Below, one piece after another: positions 24,238 through 33,166 of a stretch of DNA of 64,000 bases (position 1 is the first letter of the stretch; each line of letters begins with the position of its first letter). A program made the translations under genes and the position numbers. The stretch covers positions 124,001 to 188,000 of the forward strand of contig CAVWIV010000003.1 of NCBI GenBank assembly GCA_963755155.1, given 5' to 3'. This stretch comes from PALSA-612 sp963755155. Lineage in GTDB: Bacteria > Actinomycetota > Thermoleophilia > Gaiellales > Gaiellaceae. A model generated the notes under the pieces. That model made no database searches and had not been told where the DNA came from. It saw only the letters and a list, made by a program, of their open reading frames with translations.

Positions 24238-26244
24238 GTGACCCGCAACCTGGCATCGACACTGCCGTTGAACGCTCGGCGGCTCCTGATTGCGCTGGCC
24301 GGCGCCGCGTTGTTCGGCCTCGTCGCGTTTGCGATGCACACTATGAGCGGGCTCGGCGGCAGCGACGCGAATCGGTTCTTCAACGACGGCGTGTACAACG
24401 CGCTCCAGCTGCTCGCCCTCGCCGGCTGCTGCCTCAGGGTCGCGCTCGTGAGAGCAGACCGCGGACCATGGGCCCTGATCGCCTGCGGCGTCGCCTCGTG
24501 GACGACCGCCGACCTCCTCTTCACGTTCGCGTACGACAACGAGCCGCCGTATCCGTCCGTCGCGGACGTCTTCTACCTCGCCTTCTACCCCTTGTGTTAC
24601 ATCGGCTTGCTCCTGCTCGTTCGCCGCCACCTCGCGGACTTCAATCGCAGCCTGTGGCTGGACGGGCTCACGGCAGCCCTCGGCGCCGCGGCTCTCGGAG
24701 CAGCCGTTCTCGTCGAGATCGTCCTGGAGACGACAGCAGGGTCGCCGTCCGTAGTGATCATGAACCTCGCCTACCCGATAGGCGACGTCCTTCTGCTTTC
24801 GGTCGTTATCGGCGCCTTCGCGGTCAGCGGCTGGCGTCCCGGCAGCGCGTGGCTCTTCGTGGGCCTGGGCTTTCTCTGCCAGATCGTGGCCGACGCGGCC
24901 TTCCTCTTCCAGACCGCGTCGGAGACGTACGTCACCGGAGCGGCGTTCGACATGCTCTGGCCGCTCGGAGTGCTGCTCCTCGCGTGGGCCGCGTGGCAGT
25001 CACCGGCAACGGGGCTCGAGCGACGCGATGCGAGGACGTGGCTCGCAACGCCGGCCATCGCCGCACTGACCGCCATCGGCATCCTCCTCTACGACCACTT
25101 CAACCGCCTGAACCCGCTGGCGCTGGGGCTGTCCGTAGCCACGCTCGTCGTCGTGCTCGTGCGGCTGCGGATGACATTTCAGGAGAACGAGCACATCCTC
25201 GGCCAGATTCGAAGACAGGCCGTCACCGACGCGTTGACAGGCCTCGGCAACCGCCGCAGCCTCGTCGACGACCTCGAGCGGGCGCTGACTGCGGGGGATG
25301 CTTCCCCCGCGCGGCTGCTCGTCATCTACGACCTCAACGGGTTCAAGCGTTACAACGACACGTTCGGCCACCCAGCCGGCGACGCGCTGCTCCAGCGGCT
25401 CGGCGGGAAGCTCGCCGACGTGATGGAGTCGCGAGGAAGCGCGTACCGGTTCGGCGGAGACGAGTTCTGCGTACTGGCCGACGCGCCGCCGGAGGCGGAC
25501 GGGCTCATCGGTCTCACGGTCGCCGCGCTCCACGAGGAAGGTGAGGGTTTCCGGATCACGACGTCGTTCGGCTCGGTGCTCATGCCCGAAGAGGCTTCCG
25601 AGCCAAGCGAGGCGCTGCGCCTCGCCGACCAACGCCTTTACGCGCAGAAGCACTCCTCCGAGCTCGTTCGGAACCGGCCGCACGAGGTGCTGCTCCAGGC
25701 ACTCTCGGAGCGCCAGCCCGGGCTGCTCGAGCACTCACGCGGCGTCGCGCAGCTGTCGCTCGAGGTCGGAGACCGGCTGGAGCTCCCGGAGGACGAGCGC
25801 TCTGTCCTGCGGATCGCCGCCGAGCTGCACGACGTTGGCAAGCTCGCCATTCCCGACGCCATACTCCTGAAGTCCGAGCCGCTCACCGACGACGAGTGGC
25901 GGTTCATCCGCGGCCACACGGTTATCGGCCAGCGCATCGTCGGCGCCACGCCGGCGCTGCAGAACGTCGGTCAGATCGTGCGCTCGAGCCACGAGCAGTG
26001 GGACGGCGGCGGCTATCCCGACGGGTTGCTCGGCGAGCGGATCCCACTGGCCGCACGAATCATCGCGGTCTGTGACGCGTTCACGGCGATGACGTCGGAG
26101 AGGCCGTACGGCGCGAGGATGACCGCCCAGGAGGCGTTGGCCGAGCTCGAGCGCTGTGCCGGGGCGCAGTTCGACCCCGGCGTCGTAGCCGCCTTTGCGA
26201 AGGTGGTCGCCGCCGCTGCCGCCCCGCGCGCAGCGACCGGCTAA
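24238..26244 (+). CDS. Membrane c-di-GMP enzyme with GGDEF and HD-GYP domains
   Basis: 668 residues from GTG 24238. About eight N-terminal hydrophobic segments (to about 310) form a MASE-like sensor. The GGDEF domain keeps the active-site GGDEF at 406-410 and the DxxGxGxxxR-like VTDALTGLGNRRSLVDDL. The C-terminal HD-GYP domain has His531-Asp532 (ELHDVGK) and GYP at 592-594 (HEQWDGGGYPDGL). Both catalytic signatures are intact, so synthesis and hydrolysis of c-di-GMP could coexist. The stop overlaps that of the convergent sigma factor gene by 4 bp. Confidence 0.93.
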   Translation: MTRNLASTLPLNARRLLIALAGAALFGLVAFAMHTMSGLGGSDANRFFNDGVYNALQLLALAGCCLRVALVRADRGPWALIACGVASWTTADLLFTFAYDNEPPYPSVADVFYLAFYPLCYIGLLLLVRRHLADFNRSLWLDGLTAALGAAALGAAVLVEIVLETTAGSPSVVIMNLAYPIGDVLLLSVVIGAFAVSGWRPGSAWLFVGLGFLCQIVADAAFLFQTASETYVTGAAFDMLWPLGVLLLAWAAWQSPATGLERRDARTWLATPAIAALTAIGILLYDHFNRLNPLALGLSVATLVVVLVRLRMTFQENEHILGQIRRQAVTDALTGLGNRRSLVDDLERALTAGDASPARLLVIYDLNGFKRYNDTFGHPAGDALLQRLGGKLADVMESRGSAYRFGGDEFCVLADAPPEADGLIGLTVAALHEEGEGFRITTSFGSVLMPEEASEPSEALRLADQRLYAQKHSSELVRNRPHEVLLQALSERQPGLLEHSRGVAQLSLEVGDRLELPEDERSVLRIAAELHDVGKLAIPDAILLKSEPLTDDEWRFIRGHTVIGQRIVGATPALQNVGQIVRSSHEQWDGGGYPDGLLGERIPLAARIIAVCDAFTAMTSERPYGARMTAQEALAELERCAGAQFDPGVVAAFAKVVAAAAAPRAATG

Positions 26245-27335
26245 ATGCAGTCCTTGAGGCCCTGTGCCTCCGGGAGTGATTCCAGCTTCTTGAGCGTCGT
26301 GTTCTCGATCTGGCGGATGCGCTCGCGTGTCACGCCGAAGGCCTGCCCGACCTCCTCGAGCGTGCACGGCGGCTCTCCGCTCAAGCCGTAGCGGAGCTCG
26401 ATGACGAGCCGCTCGCGCTCGGGCAGCGAGTGGAGCGCCCGCTCGATGTCCTCGCGGCGAAGCGACAGCGACGCGGTATCGAAGGGGGACTCGGCCTGGT
26501 CGTCCTGGACGAAGTCGCCGAGCTCCGACTCCTCCTCCTCGCCGATCGGCTTCTCGAGCGACACGGGGTGCTGCGCCATGCGCAGGATCTCGCGTACCTC
26601 CTCGGTCGTGATCTCGAGCTCCTCCCCGATCTCGTCCGGACGAGGCTCGCGACCCAGCCGCTGGACGAGCTGGCGCTCGATGTGCACGACCTTGTTGAGC
26701 TTCTCCACCATGTGGACGGGGATGCGGATCGTGCGTGCCTTGTCGGCGATCGCACGCGTCACGGCCTGGCGGATCCACCACGTCGCGTACGTGGAGAACT
26801 TGTAGCCACGCCGGTAGTCGAACTTCTCGACGGCGCGGATCAGCCCGAGCGACCCTTCCTGAATGAGGTCGAGGAACGACAGCCCACGCCCGAGGTACGC
26901 CTTCGCGATGGAGACGACGAGCCGGAGGTTGGCCTCGATCATCTGCCGCTTGGCGATCATGTCGCCGCGCTCGATGCGCTTGGCGAGGTAGACCTCTTGG
27001 TCAGCCGTGAGGAGCGGCACTTTTCCGATCTCCCTGAGGTAGAGACGGAGCGAGTCGAGCGACGGCTCGACCGAGAGATCGAGCTTCGGGATCGCCTTCT
27101 CGTCTTCCGGGGGCGGCTGCTCGTGCGGCGGATGCTTGTGCTGCTCGCCCTCCATCAGCTCGATGCCGTGATCGATGAGATACGTGTAGAAGTCCTCGAC
27201 CTGCTCCTTCGTGAGCTCCACCTCCTCGAGACCGGACACGATCTCGTCGTAGGTGAGGAACCCCTTCTCGACGCCTTCTCCCACGAGCTTGTGCAGCTCT
27301 TCGACGTCAGGCAGTGAGATGTCTACGGTGAGCAC
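26241..27335 (-). CDS. rpoD: Primary sigma factor (RpoD/SigA type)
   Basis: 364 residues from GTG 27335. Region 1.1 is short and acidic. Region 1.2 has LRLYLREIGKVPLLTADQEV; region 2 has LRLVVSIAKAYLGRGLSFLD, LIQEGSLGLIRAVEKFDY and KFSTYATWWIRQAVTRAIAD; region 4 has LEEVGQAFGVTRERIRQIE. These are essentially invariant in housekeeping sigma factors. The 280 bp upstream contain three hairpins that may form a leader. Confidence 0.96.
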   Translation of the reverse strand: MLTVDISLPDVEELHKLVGEGVEKGFLTYDEIVSGLEEVELTKEQVEDFYTYLIDHGIELMEGEQHKHPPHEQPPPEDEKAIPKLDLSVEPSLDSLRLYLREIGKVPLLTADQEVYLAKRIERGDMIAKRQMIEANLRLVVSIAKAYLGRGLSFLDLIQEGSLGLIRAVEKFDYRRGYKFSTYATWWIRQAVTRAIADKARTIRIPVHMVEKLNKVVHIERQLVQRLGREPRPDEIGEELEITTEEVREILRMAQHPVSLEKPIGEEEESELGDFVQDDQAESPFDTASLSLRREDIERALHSLPERERLVIELRYGLSGEPPCTLEEVGQAFGVTRERIRQIENTTLKKLESLPEAQGLKDCI

Positions 27336-27392
27336 GCTACCTCGGCTTTCTCGCGCTGGGCGATAGTGGGACTTACCTACCGAAAACGCAAA

Positions 27393-27418
27393 GAGCCGGC
27401 CGCCTCTCCGTCCGGCTC
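27393..27418 (-). terminator. Terminator-like hairpin upstream of rpoD
   Basis: GAGCCGG and CCGGCTC form a 7-bp stem with a 12-nt loop. Read on the minus strand, it is followed by TTTGCGTTTTC. It lies 58 bp upstream of the rpoD start, so it would be an attenuator of an rpoD leader or the end of an upstream minus-strand transcript. Confidence 0.5.
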
Positions 27419-27444
27419 ACCTTTGGGGGGCGGATATTACAAAC

Positions 27445-27469
27445 CGGGTCCCATTTTGTGAAGGACCCG
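27445..27469. terminator. Hairpin between rpoD and the methionine/folate gene
   Basis: CGGGTCC (27445-27451) pairs with GGACCCG (27463-27469) around an 11-nt AT-rich loop and is followed by TTTCG on the plus strand. It could terminate in either direction or be part of a leader. Confidence 0.45.
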
Positions 27470-27493
27470 TTTCGATCCGACCCGGACCAAAGA

Positions 27494-27517
27494 GACGGCG
27501 GGCCGAGGCCCGCCGTC
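27494..27517. repeat. Perfect 11-bp inverted repeat
   Basis: GACGGCGGGCC and GGCCCGCCGTC are exact reverse complements separated by GA. Together with the two hairpins at 27393-27469 it fills most of the rpoD upstream region. I see no clear riboswitch consensus here. Confidence 0.6.
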
Positions 27518-27612
27518 CGACTCCACTGTGCCGCAGGAAACTTTGCCGTTAGTCCCCCGGCGCGAAGAGGAGTTCGCCGCCCTTATCGGCATCCCTCCCC
27601 GAGACCTTTAGG

Positions 27613-29439
27613 GTGAATGCGATGGCTTCTTCCTTCGTGGAACGGCTTGCAAACGGCCCGCCGATCACGGCCGACGGAGGAATGGGCGTGCTCGTCTCGA
27701 GCGCCGTGCCGCGCCTGCGTTGTCCCGAGGAAGCAAACGTCCGCGCCCCCGAGAGCGTCGTCGACCTGCATCTCGGGTTCATCCGCGCCGGCGCGGAGCT
27801 GATCGAGACGAACACGTTCGGCGCCAACCGCCGCAAGCTCGCCACCTATTTCCTCGAGCAGGAGCTCGAGCAGATCAACTCCGCCGGCGTGAAACTCGCG
27901 CGCGACGCGCGCGAGGTCTCGGGGCGTGACGTCTACATCGGTGGCTCGATCGGCCCGCTCGGCGATGTCGGCGACGCCGAGGACGAGCGCTTCGCCGCGT
28001 TCGCGGAGCAGGCCGGCATTCTCGAGGGCCGCGGTGTCGATCTCTTCATGGTGGAGACGTTCTACGACCTCGCCGAGCTCGACGAGGCGATCGCCGCGGT
28101 ACGCAGCGTCTCCTCGTTGCCGATCGTCGCGCTGCTCACGTTCGACGAGGACGCGGAGACGCTGGCCGGCGTCTCGGCAAAGGCCGCGGCCGAGCACCTT
28201 CGTGGGCTCGACGTGGCCGCGATGGGCGCCAACCACGGCGCGGGGCTCCAGGCGGCGCTGACAGCGCTCGAGCAAATGGGCGGCGACGGCGTGCCTCTGG
28301 CCGCGCTGCCCAACCTCGGCCTCGCGAGCCTTGCCGGCGGCAGGGTCATCTACCCGCACGCGACGCCTGAGTACTTCGCCGAGTTCGCGGCCCAGGCGCG
28401 CAGCCTCGGCGCCGCGATCGTCGGGGGCTGTTGCGGGACGACACCGATCGAGATCGCCTCCATCCGCGCCGCCCTCGACGAGGAGCGTGTCCCGTCGGCT
28501 CCGCTCGAAGTCGTCGAGCGGAAGCTGGCAGTCGCGTCGATGACTCCGGAGCGACAGGAGACAGCGCTCGCCCGCGATCTCCGCGAGGGGCGATTCGTGG
28601 TCTCGGTGCAGATCGACCCGCCGCTCGGCGGCGACTACACCGGGTTGCTCGAGACGGTGGCTGCGATCAGCGAGTCGGGCTCGGCCGGCTACGTCGACAT
28701 CAACGACAACGCGACGGCGAGCGCGAAGCTGAGCGCGATGATCATGGCGGCGGCCATCGAGCGGCGGCTCGGCGTGGAGACGATCCCGCACCTCACGTCG
28801 CGCGACTACTCGGTCATGGGGCTCGAGGCGCTGCTGCTGGGCGGCCATGCCGAGGGCGTGCGCAACATCCTCGCTGTCACGGGCGACCCGCCCGAGGTCG
28901 GCGACTATCCGGGCAGCAAGGGCATCTACGAGGTCGACGCGATCGGGCTCACGCAGCTGATCGCGCATCTGAACGCCGGACAGAGCTACAACGGCAAGCC
29001 GATCGACGCTCCGACGTCGTTCTTCATCGGCGTCGCGGTCAACCCGACGGCCGACGATCTCGAGCTCGAGGCCGACCGCTTCCGGCGCAAGGTCGAGGCG
29101 GGCGCGCAGTTCGCGATGACGCAGATTCTCTTCGACCTCCGCTACCTCGACGACTTCCGCGAGCGGATCGGGGGCACCTGGCCGATACCCGTCCTCGTCG
29201 GGATCTTTCCGCTCTCGACATACCGGCTGGCGCTCCGGCTCCACAACGAGGTGCCGGGGATCGTCGTGCCGGACGCTCTTCAGGAGGCGATGCGCGACGC
29301 CGGTCCCGGGGCTGCCGACATCGGCACGGCGCACGCGCGGGATCTCGTGCGGGAGCTGCGGGAGCAGGCCGACGGCGTCTATATCGCGACGCCGTTCAGG
29401 CGCCCGCTCGCCGCGCTCGAGGTTTTGCTCGAAAGCTGA
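27613..29439 (+). CDS. Bifunctional homocysteine S-methyltransferase / methylenetetrahydrofolate reductase
   Basis: 608 residues from GTG 27613 (or ATG 27622). Residues 1-290 form a homocysteine S-methyltransferase domain with GAELIETNTFGANRRKL and the zinc-binding cysteine pair in GGCCGTTPIEIA. Residues 310-608 form a MetF-type flavin barrel with ILAVTGDPPEVGDYPGSKGI and FAMTQILFDLRYLDDF. The same fusion is known from Bacillus YitJ. It would reduce methylene-THF and use the methyl group, or another donor, to make methionine. Confidence 0.95.
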   Translation: MNAMASSFVERLANGPPITADGGMGVLVSSAVPRLRCPEEANVRAPESVVDLHLGFIRAGAELIETNTFGANRRKLATYFLEQELEQINSAGVKLARDAREVSGRDVYIGGSIGPLGDVGDAEDERFAAFAEQAGILEGRGVDLFMVETFYDLAELDEAIAAVRSVSSLPIVALLTFDEDAETLAGVSAKAAAEHLRGLDVAAMGANHGAGLQAALTALEQMGGDGVPLAALPNLGLASLAGGRVIYPHATPEYFAEFAAQARSLGAAIVGGCCGTTPIEIASIRAALDEERVPSAPLEVVERKLAVASMTPERQETALARDLREGRFVVSVQIDPPLGGDYTGLLETVAAISESGSAGYVDINDNATASAKLSAMIMAAAIERRLGVETIPHLTSRDYSVMGLEALLLGGHAEGVRNILAVTGDPPEVGDYPGSKGIYEVDAIGLTQLIAHLNAGQSYNGKPIDAPTSFFIGVAVNPTADDLELEADRFRRKVEAGAQFAMTQILFDLRYLDDFRERIGGTWPIPVLVGIFPLSTYRLALRLHNEVPGIVVPDALQEAMRDAGPGAADIGTAHARDLVRELREQADGVYIATPFRRPLAALEVLLES

Positions 29440-29517
29440 AGAACTTGTCGCTTGACTGACATCCGCCCGGGGTGAAAGAGTCCCGCGTTCTTGGGGAGGG
29501 CGGCGTTCGTAGGGGCG

Positions 29518-30684
29518 ATGATCGCGTGTGCGTGCGTGCTCGCAGCGCATGCTGCCGGCCAGCCTGCCGAGCCCGCCGCCAGACAGCTCATCGTCGGCCT
29601 TGACGACGACACGGCGAAGTGGCGGACGCGTCCCGACCGGCTGCTGTCCACATACCGCCACCTCGGCATCGACGCCGTCCGGCTAACGATCCCGTGGCGC
29701 CGCGGCCAGAACCGACCGACCTGGGAGGTCGGCGTCTATCTCCATCGCGCTGCCGCGATGGTCGCTCGCGGACAGCGCGTGGTGCTCGCCGTCTACGGCC
29801 ACCCGTGGCAGGCGCCTCTCGACGACGTCCAGCGGCGGCACTACGCGGAGTTCCTCCATCACGTGCTCAAGCGGATCCCCAAGATCCGCGACGTCGTCGT
29901 CTGGAACGAGGCCAACTCCCCCGACTTCTGGCCGGCTGCCGGTGGCGCGGCCGCGTATGAGGCCCTGCTCGCAGAGTGCTGGGACCGGCTGCGGCGGCTT
30001 CGCCCGTACGTCAACCTCATCTCCTCCACGGCCGCTCGCAACGATCCCGCAGGCTTCATGCGCGCGGTCGGCGTGGCCTATCGGGAGAGCGGCCGCAAAC
30101 GGCCGATCATCACGACCTTCGGCCACAACCCCTATCCCCTGAATGCCGCCGAGCCGCCCTGGGTGCGGCACGACGATCCCGAAAGCGTGTCTCAGGCGGA
30201 CCTGCCGCGCTACCTCGAGGCGCTGCGCGAGGCTTTCCACGGCACCGGCCAGCGCGTGCCGAGTCCGACGCGACCGTCGATTTGGTACACGGAGAACGGC
30301 TTCCAGACGATCGTGGCTCCGAGCAAGAGCCACCACTACCACGGCGAGGAGACCGACCACTGGGTCGTGCCGCCGGTTGCGCCCGCCGGCCTCGATCCCT
30401 GGTACAGAGACCAGGCGAGCCAGCTGCGCGACGCACTGCTGCTCGCCCACTGCCAGCCCGAGGTGGGAGCGTTCTTCAACTTCGAGCTCATCGACGAGGA
30501 TCGCCTTGCCGGGTGGCAGTCGGGTGTCATGTGGCGAGACGGCACGCGCAAGCCGTCGTACGAGGCGTTCCGGAAAGCCGTCGCGCACGTGCAGTCGGGC
30601 GACATCGACTGCTCCAAGGTGCCTGGCGCCGGCGGCCCGATCCCGGAAGCTCCACTGGACGCCGCCGCAGGCCAGCCCGGCTAG
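29518..30684 (+). CDS. Exported glycoside hydrolase, cellulase-like TIM barrel
   Basis: 388 residues from ATG 29518 (an in-frame TTG at 29491 is possible). A short leader MIACACVLAAHAAG precedes a clan GH-A type barrel. The acid/base Glu131 lies in VVVWNEANSPDFW and a likely nucleophile Glu259 in IWYTENGF. GHPWQAP and AFFNFELIDEDRLAGWQSG fit the actinobacterial cellulase-family annotation. The exact GH family and substrate cannot be fixed from sequence alone. Confidence 0.83.
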   Translation: MIACACVLAAHAAGQPAEPAARQLIVGLDDDTAKWRTRPDRLLSTYRHLGIDAVRLTIPWRRGQNRPTWEVGVYLHRAAAMVARGQRVVLAVYGHPWQAPLDDVQRRHYAEFLHHVLKRIPKIRDVVVWNEANSPDFWPAAGGAAAYEALLAECWDRLRRLRPYVNLISSTAARNDPAGFMRAVGVAYRESGRKRPIITTFGHNPYPLNAAEPPWVRHDDPESVSQADLPRYLEALREAFHGTGQRVPSPTRPSIWYTENGFQTIVAPSKSHHYHGEETDHWVVPPVAPAGLDPWYRDQASQLRDALLLAHCQPEVGAFFNFELIDEDRLAGWQSGVMWRDGTRKPSYEAFRKAVAHVQSGDIDCSKVPGAGGPIPEAPLDAAAGQPG

Positions 30685-30698
30685 ACTGTGCCTCGCAA

Positions 30699-30772
30699 GG
30701 GGGCGTAGTTCAGTCGGTTAGAACGCCGGCCTGTCACGCCGGAGGTCGCGGGTTCGAGTCCCGTCGCTCCCG
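30699..30772 (+). tRNA. tRNA-Asp (anticodon GUC)
   Basis: The acceptor arms GGGGGCG (30699-30705) and CGCTCCC (30765-30771) pair with one G-U, discriminator G30772. The D arm contains AGTTCAGTCGGTTAGAA. The anticodon stem CCGGC/GCCGG encloses CUGUCAC, giving GUC. T loop GGTTCGAGTCC. CCA is not encoded. Confidence 0.97.
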
Positions 30773-30780
30773 TCTCGACC

Positions 30781-31167
30781 GTGGGAACTGAAGAGAACAA
30801 GGCCGTCCTGCGGCGCATCTTCGACGAGGTGATCGGCCGGAAGAACCTCGACCTCGCCGACGACCTGTACTCCGAGGACCACGAGCTTCATCCGGAGTCG
30901 CCAGGAATCGGGCGCGGCGCCGAGGGGATGAAGGGGGCATTTGCGGGCCTGCACGAGGAGTTCCCCGACGTCCGGGTGGAGATCGAGTCGATGGTCGCCG
31001 AGGGAGACATGGTCGCCGTACGCGTTACCTTCAGTGGCACTCAGGCGTCGACCGGCGAGCGGGCCGTGTGGCCGGAGATGGTCTTCGTGCGTTTCGCGGA
31101 CGGCAAGGCCGCGGAGAGCTGGGAGGTCACCGACACGGGGCGCGGCCCGGACAGCCCTCCCTGGTAA
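30781..31167 (+). CDS. SnoaL-like polyketide cyclase/ester cyclase family protein
   Basis: 128 residues from GTG 30781, only 8 bp after tRNA-Asp. The motif order NKAVLRRIFDEVIGRKNLDL, LYSEDHELHPESPGIGRGAE and GLHEEFPDVRVEIESMVAEG is typical of SnoaL-like proteins. The fold is an NTF2-like cone; the actual substrate is unknown. It may be transcribed with the tRNA. Confidence 0.87.
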   Translation: MGTEENKAVLRRIFDEVIGRKNLDLADDLYSEDHELHPESPGIGRGAEGMKGAFAGLHEEFPDVRVEIESMVAEGDMVAVRVTFSGTQASTGERAVWPEMVFVRFADGKAAESWEVTDTGRGPDSPPW

Positions 31168-31172
31168 GCCGC

Positions 31173-32372
31173 TCAACCCTTGCGAGCCGACAGAAGGGCG
31201 CCGGCCCCGAGCCCGAGCCTCGTCGCCTCGGCCGCAACGCGCTCGGCCGCCGGGCTCTCCAGGAACTCCCTGGTGCGGGGGCTCGCGCATCCCGGGTCGT
31301 CGGCCAGCCGGAACGCGAGCGCGCGGTCCGGGGACGTCGGCAAGCCCTCGAGATGAGACCGATCCTTCGCGTCCTCTTCGTGCGGAGCGGTCATGTACAG
31401 CCACTGCGTCTCGGTGTCGAACAGAGAGTAGTCCCACTCGCCGCTCACGTCGGCGAGAACGCGCCCGCCGGATGGCGGCGCTCCGAGCAGGTCGATCTCG
31501 TATGCCGATCCGCCGAGGTCCTCGAGCCCGAGCAGCCGGCACAAAGTCGGCTTCAGGTCCATGATCGAGATCCAGTCGTCCCGCTCGCCGGGCTCGATGC
31601 CGGGCCCGCTCAGGATTGCGAACGCGTGGCTGACGTGTGGATGGAAGTTGAGCCCGGAATGGTCGACGTTGCCACGCGTGACGCGCCCCATGAGCGGAAG
31701 CCATCCCTCCAATGACGTGCCATGCGAGCTGAAGATGAGCAGCACGGTCTCGTCGAGCTCTTCCCCCTCCTCGAGCCACCGTAGCGTGGTGCCGAGCCAC
31801 TGGTCCTGGAGCCGCAGCGAGTACCGCTGCTGGTCGCGAACGAACGCCGGATTCTCGTTGACCACGTCCTCGAAGAGCCCTCCGTCCTCCTTGAAGCCGA
31901 GCGCGAAGTTGTAGAAGTGCCGATGGGTTGCCCGTTCCCGGTACCAGTAGAGCCACCGCGACGGGGACAGGTCGGGCAGGAACTCGAGCTTCGGGTAGCC
32001 GAGGTTCTGCAATTGCGGACGCTCAATCAGCCGTGGGTAGATCTCGTCGACGGACTCGATGACCCCCCGCTCGAGGAGGTCCTGCGCGCCCTTCGTGATC
32101 ACGAAGTCCTGCACGACGCCGACGAATGCGCCCGACCGCTGGGCCGCGTTGAGAATGTTCTCGCGCGGATGGACCGGCGAGGTGTACGGCCGCCCCGTGA
32201 TCTCGCTCACGTTGCTCGTACGCTGGAAGTGGCCCCCGACGACCGCCGACGGGAAGAAGAGCCCGCGCTCGACGAGACTCCCGTAGTTCGGGAGGCTCCC
32301 GCGCTCGAGCTCCTCCAAGAACACGTCGCGGCGGCACGAGTGGGCAGTCCAGACGAGCAGGTTGTGCTTCAC
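31173..32372 (-). CDS. Sulfatase/alkaline-phosphatase-fold protein with altered metal ligands
   Basis: 399 residues from GTG 32372. The fold signature is visible in the N-terminal NLLVWTAHSCRRDVFLEELE and the C-terminal-half LLIFSSHGTSLEGW followed by VSHAFAILSGPGIEPG and SIMDLKPTLCRLLGL. In active members these segments read like IVIDSLR and TSDHGE. Here the metal-binding Asp residues are replaced (AHS and SSHGT), so it may be a pseudoenzyme or use other ligands. It opens the glycan locus and diverges from the methyltransferase. Confidence 0.78.
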   Translation of the reverse strand: MKHNLLVWTAHSCRRDVFLEELERGSLPNYGSLVERGLFFPSAVVGGHFQRTSNVSEITGRPYTSPVHPRENILNAAQRSGAFVGVVQDFVITKGAQDLLERGVIESVDEIYPRLIERPQLQNLGYPKLEFLPDLSPSRWLYWYRERATHRHFYNFALGFKEDGGLFEDVVNENPAFVRDQQRYSLRLQDQWLGTTLRWLEEGEELDETVLLIFSSHGTSLEGWLPLMGRVTRGNVDHSGLNFHPHVSHAFAILSGPGIEPGERDDWISIMDLKPTLCRLLGLEDLGGSAYEIDLLGAPPSGGRVLADVSGEWDYSLFDTETQWLYMTAPHEEDAKDRSHLEGLPTSPDRALAFRLADDPGCASPRTREFLESPAAERVAAEATRLGLGAGALLSARKG

Positions 32373-32415
32373 GCCTCTACGATCGCAGGCGCGCCGCAGG
32401 CTTGAGCGCCAGTCG

Positions 32416-33159
32416 ATGGGAAACGGCGATCTCACGTACGTCACGGACTGGTCGAGCGTCGCTGTCGACCGCTACGACCAGGCGCAGCGGACCGAGCGCG
32501 CCTACTGGGACGCGAAGGACCGCGAGCGCCTCATCCTCGAGGCGAGGCTCTATTACTACTCGGGCTACTACCAGTGGTCGAAGCGCCGCGGCCTCCTCAA
32601 CCCTTACCGCATCGATCCCGACCGTCCTCAGAACTTCCAGCTCCTCCCCGACGACGTCCACGGGCGGCGGATCCTCGATGTGGGCTGCGGGCCGCGGCCA
32701 TCGACGCTCTCGCTCGTCCACTGCGCCGAGGTGCACGCGCTCGATCCGCTGCTCGACCACTACCGCGAGCTCCAACCGTTCGGATGGCATGCGTTCGAGA
32801 CGCTGACAGCCGCCGGCGCCGAGCGCCTGCCGTTCGCCGATGCGACCTTCGACTTCGTCCACTGCTGGAACGTGCTCGACCACACGCAGGACGCCGACGC
32901 GGTTGTGCACGAGTTCCTACGCACTTTGAGACCCGAGGGGGAGCTCCTGATCGCATGCGACGTTCGAGCTGATCGCCCCGGCGGCCCCGGCCACCCGTAC
33001 AACTGGGGCATCGAAACGCTCGAGGGACGGCTGCTCCGTGACCTCGAACCTGTGACGCCAATCACGTTCCTGGACGACACCACCGGGCGCGTGGTCACCC
33101 GGGACGACATCGGGCCGGGCGTCCTCACGTGGATCGCCCGGCTGAAGAAGAAGGGCTGA
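32416..33159 (+). CDS. SAM-dependent methyltransferase (class I)
   Basis: 247 residues from ATG 32416. Motif I is ILDVGCGPRPSTLSLV, motif II VHALDPLLDHY, followed by ERLPFADATFDFVHCWNVLD, the type-11 pattern. An N-terminal extension (about 75 residues with RYDQAQRTERAYWDAKDRER) may bind the acceptor. Its place between a sulfatase-like gene and glycosyltransferases suggests a sugar or lipid acceptor. Confidence 0.9.
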   Translation: MGNGDLTYVTDWSSVAVDRYDQAQRTERAYWDAKDRERLILEARLYYYSGYYQWSKRRGLLNPYRIDPDRPQNFQLLPDDVHGRRILDVGCGPRPSTLSLVHCAEVHALDPLLDHYRELQPFGWHAFETLTAAGAERLPFADATFDFVHCWNVLDHTQDADAVVHEFLRTLRPEGELLIACDVRADRPGGPGHPYNWGIETLEGRLLRDLEPVTPITFLDDTTGRVVTRDDIGPGVLTWIARLKKKG

Positions 33160-33166
33160 CACAGCG

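Noticed and set aside
27336..27612. A cobalamin or SAM riboswitch for the methionine/folate gene
   Set aside because: I could not find the conserved core motifs of these classes in the plus-strand direction; only isolated hairpins are seen.
27583..29661. A 692-aa minus-strand open frame opposite the methionine/folate gene
   Set aside because: Low-complexity shadow composition; the plus strand has complete enzyme domains.
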